From contig JAKAGH010000004.1 in NCBI GenBank assembly GCA_021817645.1, positions 1 through 26,974 of the forward strand: 26,974 nucleotides of DNA, in the 5' to 3' direction. The notes beneath the pieces were generated by a model. It made no database searches. It was not told the DNA's origin and worked only from the letters and a program-made list of their open reading frames with translations. Positions 13,023-20,281 of the stretch are shown piece by piece. The DNA comes from Deltaproteobacteria bacterium (GTDB lineage Bacteria; Desulfobacterota; Desulfobaccia; Desulfobaccales; 0-14-0-80-60-11). The position numbers and the translations under genes are program-made. The number at the start of each line of letters is the position of its first letter. The first letter of the stretch is position 1.

Positions 13023-13685
13023 ATGCCCCCTCTGAAATATCCCATCACCCCGGAGATGCACGAAGCCATCAGGCAGGTCTATCAGACTGCCACCGGAAAA
13101 GGGCAGGTCAAGGCCCTGGCCGAGCGTTTCAGCTATCCCAGGGTAATCATCACCTTTTACGCCCAGAAGCAGGGCTGGATCGCCCGGCACGGTTGGGGCA
13201 AAGAGCCGCCCTGGAGCGACAAAGAGTTGGCCATTCTCCGGGTCAATGCCCATCTGCATCCCCGGCGCATCCAGATACGGCTCACCAAGGCCGGGTTTTC
13301 CCGCACCCTTTCAGCCATCAAGACCAAGCGGGACCGGATGGACTTCTATACCGAGCACGGGAGGATGAGCATCGACCAGGTCGCCCTGGCCTTCGGGGTT
13401 TTTCATCAAACGGTTAAGAGGTGGGTTAAGCAGGGATTTCTCAAGGCCGTTGCCACCGGGAGTTTTGTCGGCGGCGTTTGCCCGGGGGAGATTTTTCTGG
13501 TTTCCGATAAAGCGATCCGGGACTTTATTCTGGAATATCCCAACCTGGTGGATCTCCGGAAGGTCAATAAGGAATGGTTTATTGACATTGTGGCGGGCAG
13601 GGAAGACGGCGTGGCCACCTGGTACCGGGCCGTGAATCAGGATAGCTGCGGTCGGAGAGGCGAATGGGAAGCGGGGAGTTACTAA
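13023..13685 (+). CDS. HTH DNA-binding protein, candidate middle/late activator
   Basis: 220 residues. Three DNA-binding-like units: residues ~25-55 (VKALAERFSYPRVIITFYAQKQGWIARHGW), a Myb/GcrA-like unit ~62-100 (PPWSDKELAILRVNAHLHPRRIQIRLTKAGFSRTLSAIKTKRDRM), and a third ~110-140 (MSIDQVALAFGVFHQTVKRWVKQGFLK). It is the last sizeable regulator before the terminator at 14617 and the late genes, the place held by Mor/C in Mu. No Mor-family sequence signature is seen, so a Mor-like job is inference from position and fold. Confidence 0.65.
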   Translation: MPPLKYPITPEMHEAIRQVYQTATGKGQVKALAERFSYPRVIITFYAQKQGWIARHGWGKEPPWSDKELAILRVNAHLHPRRIQIRLTKAGFSRTLSAIKTKRDRMDFYTEHGRMSIDQVALAFGVFHQTVKRWVKQGFLKAVATGSFVGGVCPGEIFLVSDKAIRDFILEYPNLVDLRKVNKEWFIDIVAGREDGVATWYRAVNQDSCGRRGEWEAGSY

Positions 13686-13709
13686 GGAAGCAGGTCAAGG
13701 AGGTAAGTC

Positions 13710-14039
13710 ATGCGTAAATTGGCGTTGGCGATGTTGTTGTTGGTGGCCCTGGGCGGGATGGCCCGGGCTGGAGAAGTGCCCCCCATTACCCCGGATCAAA
13801 GCAAGTTCCTGACTTTCCAGGCCGACGGCGACGATCCCAAAGGGGCGATGGACGCGGCTCTGGAGCAGGCCGTGGGATTTGCCCGGGGCAAACTCTTCAC
13901 CATCCTGGCCTTTTCCACCGCGCTGGCGCCGGGCCGCGGCTGCAATTTTACGGCGGTGGTGACACTCAGGTTCACGATCGGGCCCCGGCCGCCGGTAGGG
14001 ATCAATCTGCTGCTGGAGCCGGGAAGCGCAGGAAAATGA
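13710..14039 (+). CDS. Periplasmic small protein with signal peptide
   Basis: 109 residues, ATG after AAGGAGG. Residues 1-20 (MRKLALAMLLLVALGGMARA) are a clear Sec signal with an ARA cleavage site. The mature part contains DPKGAMDAALEQAVGFARGKLF and a strand-rich C-terminus (CNFTAVVTLRFTIGPRPPVGINLLLEP). One mature cysteine. No family recognised. It is probably exported during the early or middle phase; function unknown. Confidence 0.62.
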   Translation: MRKLALAMLLLVALGGMARAGEVPPITPDQSKFLTFQADGDDPKGAMDAALEQAVGFARGKLFTILAFSTALAPGRGCNFTAVVTLRFTIGPRPPVGINLLLEPGSAGK

Positions 14040-14050
14040 TCGGAGATGAG

Positions 14051-14074
14051 GGCGCAAGCCGGAAGGCTTGCGCC
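14051..14074. repeat. REP-like palindrome, copy B
   Basis: Perfect inverted repeat GGCGCAAGCC-GGAA-GGCTTGCGCC followed by ACCGGG. It lies in the leader of the gene at 14090. If that gene began at ATG 14036 instead, the repeat would be translated in the same register as copy A (A-S-R-K-A-C-A-T-G, against A-G-R-N-A-C-A-T-G). Confidence 0.72.
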
Positions 14075-14089
14075 ACCGGGGGAGGATGG

Positions 14090-14269
14090 ATGAGCCGGAA
14101 GGGGTTTTATACGCCGGATATTGCGGCCAAAAGGCTGGGGATCACGGCCGGTCAGGTGCGGCGGTTATGCCGCCAGGGAAAGATTGCCGCGGAAAAAATC
14201 ACCGAGCGGCAGTGGCAGATTCCCGAAACCGCGTTGAAGGATTATAGCGCCCAAATCAATCAAAATTGA
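14090..14269 (+). CDS. MerR/excisionase-type HTH protein
   Basis: 59 residues from ATG 14090, with GGGGGAGG ending 5 bases upstream; the alternative ATG 14036 (ATGA overlap) would add a stretch encoded by the REP-like palindrome. The sequence GFYTPDIAAKRLGITAGQVRRLCRQGKIAAEKITERQWQIP is the standard helix-turn-helix plus wing of excisionase and MerR-type DNA-binding domains, and no effector domain is attached. It could assist regulation before the late switch. Confidence 0.72.
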   Translation: MSRKGFYTPDIAAKRLGITAGQVRRLCRQGKIAAEKITERQWQIPETALKDYSAQINQN

Positions 14270-14322
14270 TAAATATTAATTTTTCAGGTATAGAAAAAAG
14301 AATTCCACATTAGGAGTCCATT

Positions 14323-14577
14323 ATGATTGAAGAACTGCCTGATTTTAGCGATCTTGTTGATGAAGAATATCGATTGCTTTTGACTTATGAATTGCAGGAT
14401 GAAAATAAGAAAAAACTTGCTCAGGCTTTTGCTAATACTTACCAAAGAGGACAAACTTATTTACTGAGAGGTTTGGCGGTCGAAATATTACAAGTTCTTT
14501 ACGTCCCATCTGATGTGTCAGAAAGTGGCAATGATGAATTAAAAATAGTTCTGATAGTGGACGCTAATCTCATGTAG
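14323..14577 (+). CDS. AT-rich acidic small protein, unknown
   Basis: 84 residues, ATG with AGGAG about 9 bases upstream. The gene and its upstream spacer (14270-14322) are far more AT-rich than all neighbours. The product is acidic (MIEELPDFSDLVDEEYRLLL) with helices and a final strand (LKIVLIVDANL). It is directly followed by a REP-like palindrome and a terminator, and could be a recently acquired cargo gene. No family recognised. Confidence 0.6.
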   Translation: MIEELPDFSDLVDEEYRLLLTYELQDENKKKLAQAFANTYQRGQTYLLRGLAVEILQVLYVPSDVSESGNDELKIVLIVDANLM

Positions 14578-14601
14578 GGCGCAGGCGGGGACGCCTGCGC
14601 C
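14578..14601. repeat. REP-like palindrome, copy C
   Basis: Perfect inverted repeat GGCGCAGGCG-GGGA-CGCCTGCGCC followed by ACC, starting on the base after a stop codon. A further half copy (GCGCAGGCA, 14733-14741) lies downstream without its partner arm. Confidence 0.75.
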
Positions 14602-14616
14602 ACCTAAAAATAGCTT

Positions 14617-14643
14617 ATGGCCCTCTCGGGGGTCATTTTTTTT
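14617..14643 (+). terminator. Intrinsic terminator closing the early/middle operon
   Basis: Stem ATGGCCCT / GGGGTCAT (two G-T pairs) around a CTCG loop at 14617-14636, then T7 to 14643. It would stop transcription from the early side and insulate the late genes. Confidence 0.75.
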
Positions 14644-14659
14644 GCCCGCCTGCAACTTT

Positions 14660-14681
14660 AACGTGCGTAACGTGCGTAACG
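14660..14681. promoter_or_regulatory. Tandem 9-bp repeat, candidate late-activator site
   Basis: AACGTGCGT occurs twice head to tail (14660-14668, 14669-14677), followed by AACG of a third. It lies between the terminator and the first late gene, so it is a candidate binding site for a late activator. No convincing -35 could be read downstream, which fits an activator-dependent promoter. Confidence 0.45.
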
Positions 14682-14770
14682 AGCCCACAAAAAATTTCCT
14701 TGTGAAAAAATAAAGACCAACAACTAAAGGAGCGCAGGCAGAGAACTGTTCCAACAAAAGGAGAAGGCAG

Positions 14771-15145
14771 ATGAAACGGGCAATTTTAATCATGTTGGTG
14801 GTGGCGGCGATTTCGAGTTTGCTTGTCGGGTGCGGGATGAAGGCGTCCGGAACTCCGGCAAACGGCGGCCAGGTGGCCGGGACGGTGGCCCAGGTGGCCG
14901 CGGACGTGCCCACCCTGGCCAAGCAGCTCGACAGCATTTATGAGTTTTGGGTCGCCCAGAAGGCCCTGCCGGATCATACCGCCGAGGCCACCCGGGTGCT
15001 GGCTTCTCTCGATGCCATCGCCCCGATGGTGCAGCAGGGGGCCCAGGCCTGCGCCGGCGATAATTTCAATTGGGCGCAATTCGCCGTGAGCGCGGCCATC
15101 ACCGCGGCCCAGGTCATGGGTTACGTGGCGCCGCTGCTGCTGTAA
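14771..15145 (+). CDS. Lipoprotein, first gene of the lysis cluster
   Basis: 124 residues, ATG after AAAGGAGAAGG. Residues 1-21 form a lipoprotein signal with lipobox LVGC (Cys21). The mature part is helical (VAGTVAQVAADVPTLAKQLDSIYEFWVAQKA...) with a mildly hydrophobic C-terminus (AVSAAITAAQVMGYVAPLLL). First late gene, before the endolysin. An outer-membrane spanin-like part in lysis is possible, but o-spanins are usually shorter and Pro-rich, so this is only a possibility. Confidence 0.68.
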   Translation: MKRAILIMLVVAAISSLLVGCGMKASGTPANGGQVAGTVAQVAADVPTLAKQLDSIYEFWVAQKALPDHTAEATRVLASLDAIAPMVQQGAQACAGDNFNWAQFAVSAAITAAQVMGYVAPLLL

Positions 15146-15209
15146 GCAGATTTCCTTTTTTGTAGCCGGGACGGGCCAGGCTCCGCCCCGGCGGCAAAGG
15201 AGTAAACCT

Positions 15210-15914
15210 ATGAACCCTCGCGGCGAAGACCTTTTGGCCCTGGGCCGGACGCGGCTGGGGCAAAAATATGTTCTGGGCGCCCTGGCGCCCAAGAATGACC
15301 CCGGCTGGCACGGTCCCTGGGACTGCGCCGAATTTGTCAGCTGGGACATCTACCAGATCGCCCAGATCCTCTATGGCTGCAACCGGGATACCGGCAATCC
15401 GGCCACGGCGGACGCGGGCACGGTTTATTGGGCTCAGGACGCCCGCACCCGGGGCCGGATCATCACGCCGGAGCTGGCCGCGGGCATTGCCGGGGCGGCG
15501 GTGCTGCGCCTGGCCGCGGACGGCCAATACGGCCATATCGTCCTCTCCGACGGCCGGGGCGGCACGGTGGAGGCCGCGGATTCCCGGCGGGGCGTGATTG
15601 CCAGCACCTTGCACGGCCGGCGCTGGAGTCTGGGCATTTTGGTGCCGGGGATCGATTACGCCGGCGGTGGAGGGGTGCCGCTGACGCCGCCCACGGGGAT
15701 GATTTACCACCTCACCTCTCCTTACATGAGAGGCCCGGATGTAAGTCAAATCCAGGATCTGCTGGGGACTTATTACGCCGGGAAGGTGGATGGCATTTAC
15801 GGGCCGGCCACGGTCGCGGCGGTCAAGGCCTTTCAGGCCGCCCACGGACTGGTGGCCGACGGTGAAGCCGGGCCCCTGACGCTCAAGGCCCTGGGAGTAG
15901 TTGTCCACAACTGA
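15210..15914 (+). CDS. Endolysin: NlpC/P60-like hydrolase with PG-binding domain
   Basis: 234 residues, ATG after AAAGGAG. The N-terminal domain (~5-150) carries WDCAEFVSW with probable nucleophile C39 and YGHIVLSDG with H109, the NlpC/P60 (papain-like amidase/endopeptidase) pattern. A Pro-rich linker follows (~155-170), then a peptidoglycan_binding_1 domain (~177-229: SQIQDLLGTYYAGKVDGIYGPATVAAVKAFQAAHGL). It should cut the stem peptides of the host wall at lysis. There is no signal peptide, so release depends on a holin, for which the gene at 16858 is the candidate. Confidence 0.87.
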   Translation: MNPRGEDLLALGRTRLGQKYVLGALAPKNDPGWHGPWDCAEFVSWDIYQIAQILYGCNRDTGNPATADAGTVYWAQDARTRGRIITPELAAGIAGAAVLRLAADGQYGHIVLSDGRGGTVEAADSRRGVIASTLHGRRWSLGILVPGIDYAGGGGVPLTPPTGMIYHLTSPYMRGPDVSQIQDLLGTYYAGKVDGIYGPATVAAVKAFQAAHGLVADGEAGPLTLKALGVVVHN

Positions 15915-15948
15915 TAAAAACCAGCCCGATAGGCGGTTTGTATAGGGC

Positions 15949-15973
15949 GCGGGGGAGGGTTAACCTCCCCCGC
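15949..15973. other. GC-rich hairpin before the protease gene
   Basis: Perfect 10-bp arms GCGGGGGAGG / CCTCCCCCGC around GTTAA. No T-run follows, so a weak attenuator or an RNA-processing/stability element is more likely than a full terminator. The protease gene starts 30 bases later. Confidence 0.5.
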
Positions 15974-16002
15974 AAGGCCCGTGAGGGTCCAAGGAGGCGA
16001 TC

Positions 16003-16845
16003 ATGAAATACGGTTGGCGGCCGTCCCTGCCGGATATCCGGGATTTTACCCAGGAGCATCCGGAGGTGGCGAATCTCCTGCAAAGCCTGAATTTGGGCGG
16101 GATCACCGGGGTTACTTCTCCGGCGAAAGTGGATCTGCGGCCGTCGTGCTCGCCGGTCAAGGATCAGGGCGACCTGGGGGCCTGCACCGCGTTTGCCACG
16201 GTGGCGGCCCTGGAATATGCCGAGCGTCAGGCCTTCGGGAAATTCCTGGACGCGTCCGAGCTCTTCCTCTACCAGCGGGAGCTTTATGTCCAGGGGTTCA
16301 AGGACGACCAGGGCGCGGATATCCGCACCGCGGTGGGGGCCTTGGCGGTCTTCGGCGCGCCCCCATCTCACTTCTGGCCCTATGACCCCAAAAAGTTGGC
16401 GGTCAAGCCGGATCTGGAGTGCTTCGCCTTCGCCCAGAATTTCCAGGCCCTGACTTATTACCGCCTGGACCAACCCGGGCAGGCCCTGCCGGCGCTGCTC
16501 AACCTCATCAAGACCAAGCTGGCGGCCAAATTGCCGGTGATCAGCGGCTTTTCCTGCTACTCCTCCATCGACGGCGACCAGGTGACCAAAACCGGCGAAG
16601 TGCCCTTTCCCCAGAAAGGGGAAAGCCAGGTGGGGGGGCACGCGATCCTGCTGGTGGGCTATGACGACGCCAAAGTCATCGGCGCCTCGACCGGGGCTCT
16701 GCTCTTCAAAAACAGTTGGGGGACTTCCTGGGGCGCGGCCGGCTACGGCTGGCTGCCCTATGATTACGTGCTCCGGGGCCAGGCCGAGGATTTCTGGGTC
16801 CTGGTGAAGAGCGAGTGGATCGACACCGGGCAATTCGGGTTTTAA
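16003..16845 (+). CDS. Papain-like (C1-type) cysteine protease
   Basis: 280 residues, ATG after AAGGAGG. All active-site elements are visible: Q55 in SPVKDQGDLGAC, nucleophile C61, H213 in VGGHAILLVGYDD, and N237 in LLFKNSWGTSWG, with the usual C1A-type GYGWLPYDYV strand after it. There is no signal peptide and only a short N-terminal part (MKYGWRPSLPDIRDF), so no long inhibitory propeptide. It lies between the endolysin and the probable holin. Its substrate could be host protein, envelope protein or a phage structural protein; none is shown by the sequence. Apparently catalytically complete. Confidence 0.88.
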   Translation: MKYGWRPSLPDIRDFTQEHPEVANLLQSLNLGGITGVTSPAKVDLRPSCSPVKDQGDLGACTAFATVAALEYAERQAFGKFLDASELFLYQRELYVQGFKDDQGADIRTAVGALAVFGAPPSHFWPYDPKKLAVKPDLECFAFAQNFQALTYYRLDQPGQALPALLNLIKTKLAAKLPVISGFSCYSSIDGDQVTKTGEVPFPQKGESQVGGHAILLVGYDDAKVIGASTGALLFKNSWGTSWGAAGYGWLPYDYVLRGQAEDFWVLVKSEWIDTGQFGF

Positions 16846-16857
16846 GGAGAAGCGCAG

Positions 16858-17229
16858 ATGAATATCCCCGTCAATATCCACGATCTGCTCTTCATTCTGG
16901 TGCCGGCCGGCATCGCCGCGATCTCTCGGCCCACCTGGTCCGCCAACGCCAAACTGGTGTTGACCGTGGTGGCCTGTTTCCTGGCTGCCCTGGCGGAGGT
17001 GATTCTCACCGGCCAGGCCCAGGTGGCACAGATGGGCGTTGTCCTGAGCAAGGCCTTTTTCCTGACTATGACGGCCTACGCGGCTTTCTGGAAAGGGTTG
17101 GCGCCGCAATGGCTGGATTACCTGGAGACCCAGGTCAACCCCGGCCCCGGTGGGCCGCCCGCGCCCACCAAAGTCATCCCGGCCGAATTTCCCGGCCAGG
17201 ATGTGGGCGGACCGGGCGTGGGGTCATGA
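16858..17229 (+). CDS. Probable holin
   Basis: 123 residues, ATG after AAGGAGAA. Three hydrophobic segments (~9-24, ~29-52, ~58-80), then a hydrophilic Pro/Gly-rich tail (NPGPGGPPAPTKV). Small size, membrane segments and place in the lysis cluster fit a holin, which would open the inner membrane so the endolysin reaches the wall. No holin family signature is recognised. Its stop is in an ATGA overlap with the next gene. Confidence 0.6.
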   Translation: MNIPVNIHDLLFILVPAGIAAISRPTWSANAKLVLTVVACFLAALAEVILTGQAQVAQMGVVLSKAFFLTMTAYAAFWKGLAPQWLDYLETQVNPGPGGPPAPTKVIPAEFPGQDVGGPGVGS

Positions 17230-17657
17230 TGGACCCGGCCACTTTCATCGGTGCCCTGGAGAAGCTGGGCCCTTATGGGGTGCCGGCCATTATGGCGCTT
17301 CTCTTCTACGTCATCGTGCGGTTGCAAAATAAGACCCATGCCCAGGGTCTGGAGACTCAGGAAAAGGCTTATAACTCGGCCATCAACCAACACCAACAAA
17401 TCCTTAAGCAATATGAGGGCAACCTCACCCGCATGGTAGAGCAGCAGCTGCAAGCGGCCCGGGAAATGCGGACCATGTATGACAATAACTCCATACTGGT
17501 GCGGGATTTCGTGGCCTTGACGCAGCGTTACGCCGAGCGGGGCGATTACCTGGAAAAGCTGATTCAGAACAATATCCAGTGCTGGCAGACAGCCGTGCAA
17601 AAGATCGATGACAATCAATTTTGCCCGCGAGTGAAGGAGCTGGGGGGGAAGGCATGA
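17226..17657 (+). CDS. Membrane-anchored coiled-coil protein
   Basis: 143 residues from ATG 17226 (ATGA overlap; ATG 17229 also possible). One N-terminal membrane segment (~15-31, YGVPAIMALLFYVIVRL) followed by a long helix (~35-110: NKTHAQGLETQEKAYNSAINQHQQILKQ...). This is the plan of an inner-membrane spanin (Rz type) or of the DUF2730-like proteins that precede gp27 in Mu. Its place before the terminase genes fits the latter slightly better. A spanin role with the lipoprotein at 14771 is an alternative. Confidence 0.6.
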   Translation: MMDPATFIGALEKLGPYGVPAIMALLFYVIVRLQNKTHAQGLETQEKAYNSAINQHQQILKQYEGNLTRMVEQQLQAAREMRTMYDNNSILVRDFVALTQRYAERGDYLEKLIQNNIQCWQTAVQKIDDNQFCPRVKELGGKA

Positions 17658-17905
17658 GTCTCGAAGAAGATATCCAGGCGCACAAATCCCGGTTGAATCA
17701 GCTGGAGACTGACCTGGTGGGCCAAGAACTGCGGGCCGACAAAATCCGGAAGGATCTACAGGCACAACTCAGTTCTTTGCGCAAGGCCAGGGATTTATCT
17801 CCGGAGGCCATCGGCGAAATCGCGCTGCGGCTGGTGGGCGAACTGACGATCATCCAGGAGAAGGTTGCCGAAGCCGCGGCGATCCGCCGGGCCCTGGGGA
17901 AATAA
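17654..17905 (+). CDS. Small coiled-coil protein before terminase
   Basis: 83 residues from ATG 17654 in an ATGA overlap. Coiled coil ~1-50 (LEEDIQAHKSRLNQLETDLVGQELRADKIRKDL...), then LSPEAIGEIALRLVGELTIIQEKV. The stop shares a base with the next start (TAATG). It corresponds in position to Mu gp26. Function unknown. Confidence 0.6.
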   Translation: MSLEEDIQAHKSRLNQLETDLVGQELRADKIRKDLQAQLSSLRKARDLSPEAIGEIALRLVGELTIIQEKVAEAAAIRRALGK

Positions 17906-18591
17906 TGCCGCCTATCGAGTATTCCTGGGAGATCCGGGAGCGGGCCAAAGAGTTGTATGTGGTGGACGGCCTCACCTTTGAGGAGGTGGCCGCGGCCCTG
18001 TCCCAGGAATTCCCGTCCCCTACGCCTTCCATAACCCAGTTGAAACGCTGGTCGGCGGAAGAAGGGGAATGGGTTGAAAAAACGGCAGAGGGAGAGAAAA
18101 AGGGCAAGGACTGGCCCGAGGCCCGGAAGGAATTTCGCCTGGCCCTCTCCTCCATCCGCCGGGACAGCGTGCTGCTGCGGGCGAAGTTGATCGGCAACGC
18201 CCTGGGCGAACCGGAGTTTAAAAAGGTCCTCTCCGCGGCCATGTGGGAGAAGACCCAGCAGACGAAAAACCAAGGAGCGGCCTCTGCCCCGGCGATCACC
18301 GGGACGCCGGCGATGGAGCCGACAGGGGCAGAGGCCATTGTTATCAGGACCCCTCAGGAGGCGGTGGCGGCCGTAGAAGAGGCTTTAGGAAGGCACCTGC
18401 GGGCCATGCTCACGGGGGCAAAGTCCATTGATCTCAAGACCCTTAAAGATTTTAGAGAAAGCCTGGCCCTGGTGGAAGAGTTGAAGACGAAGTACCGGCC
18501 GGCAGAAGGCGAAGGCGAGGCTCCGGAAGAAACCGAGGAAACCCGCCGCCGCCTGGTGGCGGAAGTGGACCGGATTTTGGGGGTGAAATAG
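17905..18591 (+). CDS. Terminase small subunit (Mu gp27-like, DUF3486)
   Basis: 228 residues. N-terminal HTH ~8-55 (WEIRERAKELYVVDGLTFEEVAAALSQEF...ITQLKRWSAEEGEW), the family hallmark for packaging-site recognition, then a helical middle (~70-115), a low-complexity linker and a C-terminal coiled part (~160-228). It would bind the phage end and bring the large subunit to it. Directly upstream of the large terminase with one shared base, as in Mu. Confidence 0.82.
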   Translation: MPPIEYSWEIRERAKELYVVDGLTFEEVAAALSQEFPSPTPSITQLKRWSAEEGEWVEKTAEGEKKGKDWPEARKEFRLALSSIRRDSVLLRAKLIGNALGEPEFKKVLSAAMWEKTQQTKNQGAASAPAITGTPAMEPTGAEAIVIRTPQEAVAAVEEALGRHLRAMLTGAKSIDLKTLKDFRESLALVEELKTKYRPAEGEGEAPEETEETRRRLVAEVDRILGVK

Positions 18592-20000
18592 TGGCGAAAG
18601 CCAGTCCTGATCCCCGGGATTATTTTCTCCCCTACCAGGTGCGCTGGCTCCAGGATCGGAGCCGCCGCAAGATTCAGCGCAAATCTCGACGCATTGGCTG
18701 GACTTATTCCCAGTCTTATGAGGATGTGCGGGATTGTGTGGAAAAGCCGGGGTTGCCGGTGTGGTTTTCCTCGGCTGATGAGTCCGCGGCCAAGGAGTGG
18801 ATTCTTTACTGCGAACAATGGGCCAAAATTTTCAAGGCCGCGGGCGCCATCCTGAGCATCGGCGTGGAAGTTCTGGATGAGAAGACGGGTGTCCAGGCCC
18901 TGGTGATCCGCTTGAAAAACGGTTCCCGACTGATGGGGTTGAGTAGCAATCCCACAGCCTTCAGGTCCAAGGGCGGCAAGGTCGTGTTGGATGAATTCGA
19001 TTGGCACAAGGACCAGCGGGCCATGTACGCCGCGGCCAAACCCTGCGTCACTTGGGGCTATGACTTGCGCATCGGCAGCACCTATAGGTCTGACAGCGGC
19101 TTATACCACCAATTTATCCGGGATGCAGAAAAAGCCATAGCCGAAGGGCGGCAGCCGGTATTCAGCCTCCATTCCACGGATATCTTTCAGGCGGTGGAGC
19201 AAGGACTGCTGGATAAAATTTTCGGAAGGCCCACCACCGCGGCGGAGCGGGAGCAATGGCTGCAGGAAGAGCGGGAAGCCTGTGGCGATGAAAACATCTG
19301 GCTCCAGGAATACTGTTGCATCCCGGTGGATGAAAATGTCGCCTTCCTGCCCTGGGAGCTGATCCTTCCCTGTGAAGACGAAAAAGCAGGGATTCCTGAC
19401 TTGGCAGGAACCGGGCCTTTCTATGTGGGCATGGACATCGGCCGGCGACGGGATCTGACCATTATCTGGGTGGACGAGCAGGTGGGCTATATCCTCTGGA
19501 CCCGGGAGGTGGTGCGGATGAAGGGCGCCTCATTCGCCCAGCAGGATGCGGAACTGGACCGCATCTTTGATCATTACCGCCCCAAGCGGATCTGCATTGA
19601 CCAGACGGGCATGGGTGAAAAGCCGGTGGAAGACGCCAAACGGCGTTATGGCGAATACGTGGTGGAAGGAGTAGGGTTCACCGCCAATGTCAAACAGGAA
19701 CTGGCTTTTGCCCTCAGACGCAAATACGAAGACCGCCAGGTGCGGGCGCCGATGGATCGGGACATCCGTAATGCCCACCACACAGTGAAAAAGACCACCA
19801 CCGTGGCGGGCAATATCCGTTTCGATGCCGACCGCACCGATCAGGGGCACGCAGACGAGTTCTGGGCGCATGCCCTGGCGGTGCATGCCGCGGGCGATGC
19901 CTTGATCGAAGCGGCCGTGGCGGGGGTAGACCCGGAATTCGACACCTATCGCAGCGGCCGGGCGGGGAGCTTCCGCTCGATGTATAGCCGCATGCATTAA
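18591..20000 (+). CDS. Terminase large subunit (Mu gp28-like)
   Basis: 469 residues, GTG start sharing a base with the upstream stop. ATPase half: Walker A-like KSRRIGWTYS (~31-40), Walker B KVVLDEFD (D134, E135). RNase H-like nuclease half: D282 in VGMDIGRRRDLT, D337 in ICIDQTGMGE, and D422 in GHADEFWAHAL. It drives DNA into the prohead and cuts it, in Mu by headful packaging from the phage end into host DNA. All key residues are present, and the length is usual for this group. Confidence 0.93.
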   Translation: MAKASPDPRDYFLPYQVRWLQDRSRRKIQRKSRRIGWTYSQSYEDVRDCVEKPGLPVWFSSADESAAKEWILYCEQWAKIFKAAGAILSIGVEVLDEKTGVQALVIRLKNGSRLMGLSSNPTAFRSKGGKVVLDEFDWHKDQRAMYAAAKPCVTWGYDLRIGSTYRSDSGLYHQFIRDAEKAIAEGRQPVFSLHSTDIFQAVEQGLLDKIFGRPTTAAEREQWLQEEREACGDENIWLQEYCCIPVDENVAFLPWELILPCEDEKAGIPDLAGTGPFYVGMDIGRRRDLTIIWVDEQVGYILWTREVVRMKGASFAQQDAELDRIFDHYRPKRICIDQTGMGEKPVEDAKRRYGEYVVEGVGFTANVKQELAFALRRKYEDRQVRAPMDRDIRNAHHTVKKTTTVAGNIRFDADRTDQGHADEFWAHALAVHAAGDALIEAAVAGVDPEFDTYRSGRAGSFRSMYSRMH

Positions 20001-20009
20001 GGAGGAACC

Positions 20010-20270
20010 GTGGCCAAGCAAGGGCAGAAAAAAACAACTGAATCGGCCGCCGGGAATTGGAGCGGCCGGAAGTTCCGGAATAAACCGGTGGTGGTGGAGG
20101 CGCAGCAAATCCATGAAATGATGACGGTGCGCACGCCTTTCGGGCCTGCCACCGGCGCTGTGGGCGATTGGCTGATCACTGCGGCCGATGGCCAGCAGTG
20201 GTTTTGCACCGATGAATATTTCCGGGAAAATTACGAGCCGGTTGCGGATGAGCCCGAAGAGCAGAATTAA
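20010..20270 (+). CDS. Small phage protein of the 'dWLIT' type
   Basis: 86 residues, GTG after GGAGGA (20001-20006). Residues ~20-75 (KFRNKPVVVEAQQI..., GDWLITAADGQQWFCTDEYFRENYEPV) match a common small phage domain with the K-P-V-V-V-E-A and G-D-W-L-I-T marks. Its biochemical role is unknown. It sits between the large terminase and portal. Confidence 0.7.
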   Translation: MAKQGQKKTTESAAGNWSGRKFRNKPVVVEAQQIHEMMTVRTPFGPATGAVGDWLITAADGQQWFCTDEYFRENYEPVADEPEEQN

Positions 20271-20281
20271 CCGCAGGCTGA

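Noticed and set aside
8039..14601. CRISPR array or intrinsic terminators made of the GCGCAGGC palindromes
   Set aside because: Only three dispersed copies, no regular spacers and no T-runs directly after the stems.
15165..15192. GCCGGG/CCCGGC inverted repeat before the endolysin gene
   Set aside because: Short arms with mismatches in GC-rich DNA and no T-run; likely chance.
15883..17109. 408-codon minus-strand frame opposite the C1 protease
   Set aside because: Shadow of a gene with clear catalytic residues; composition unlike a real protein.
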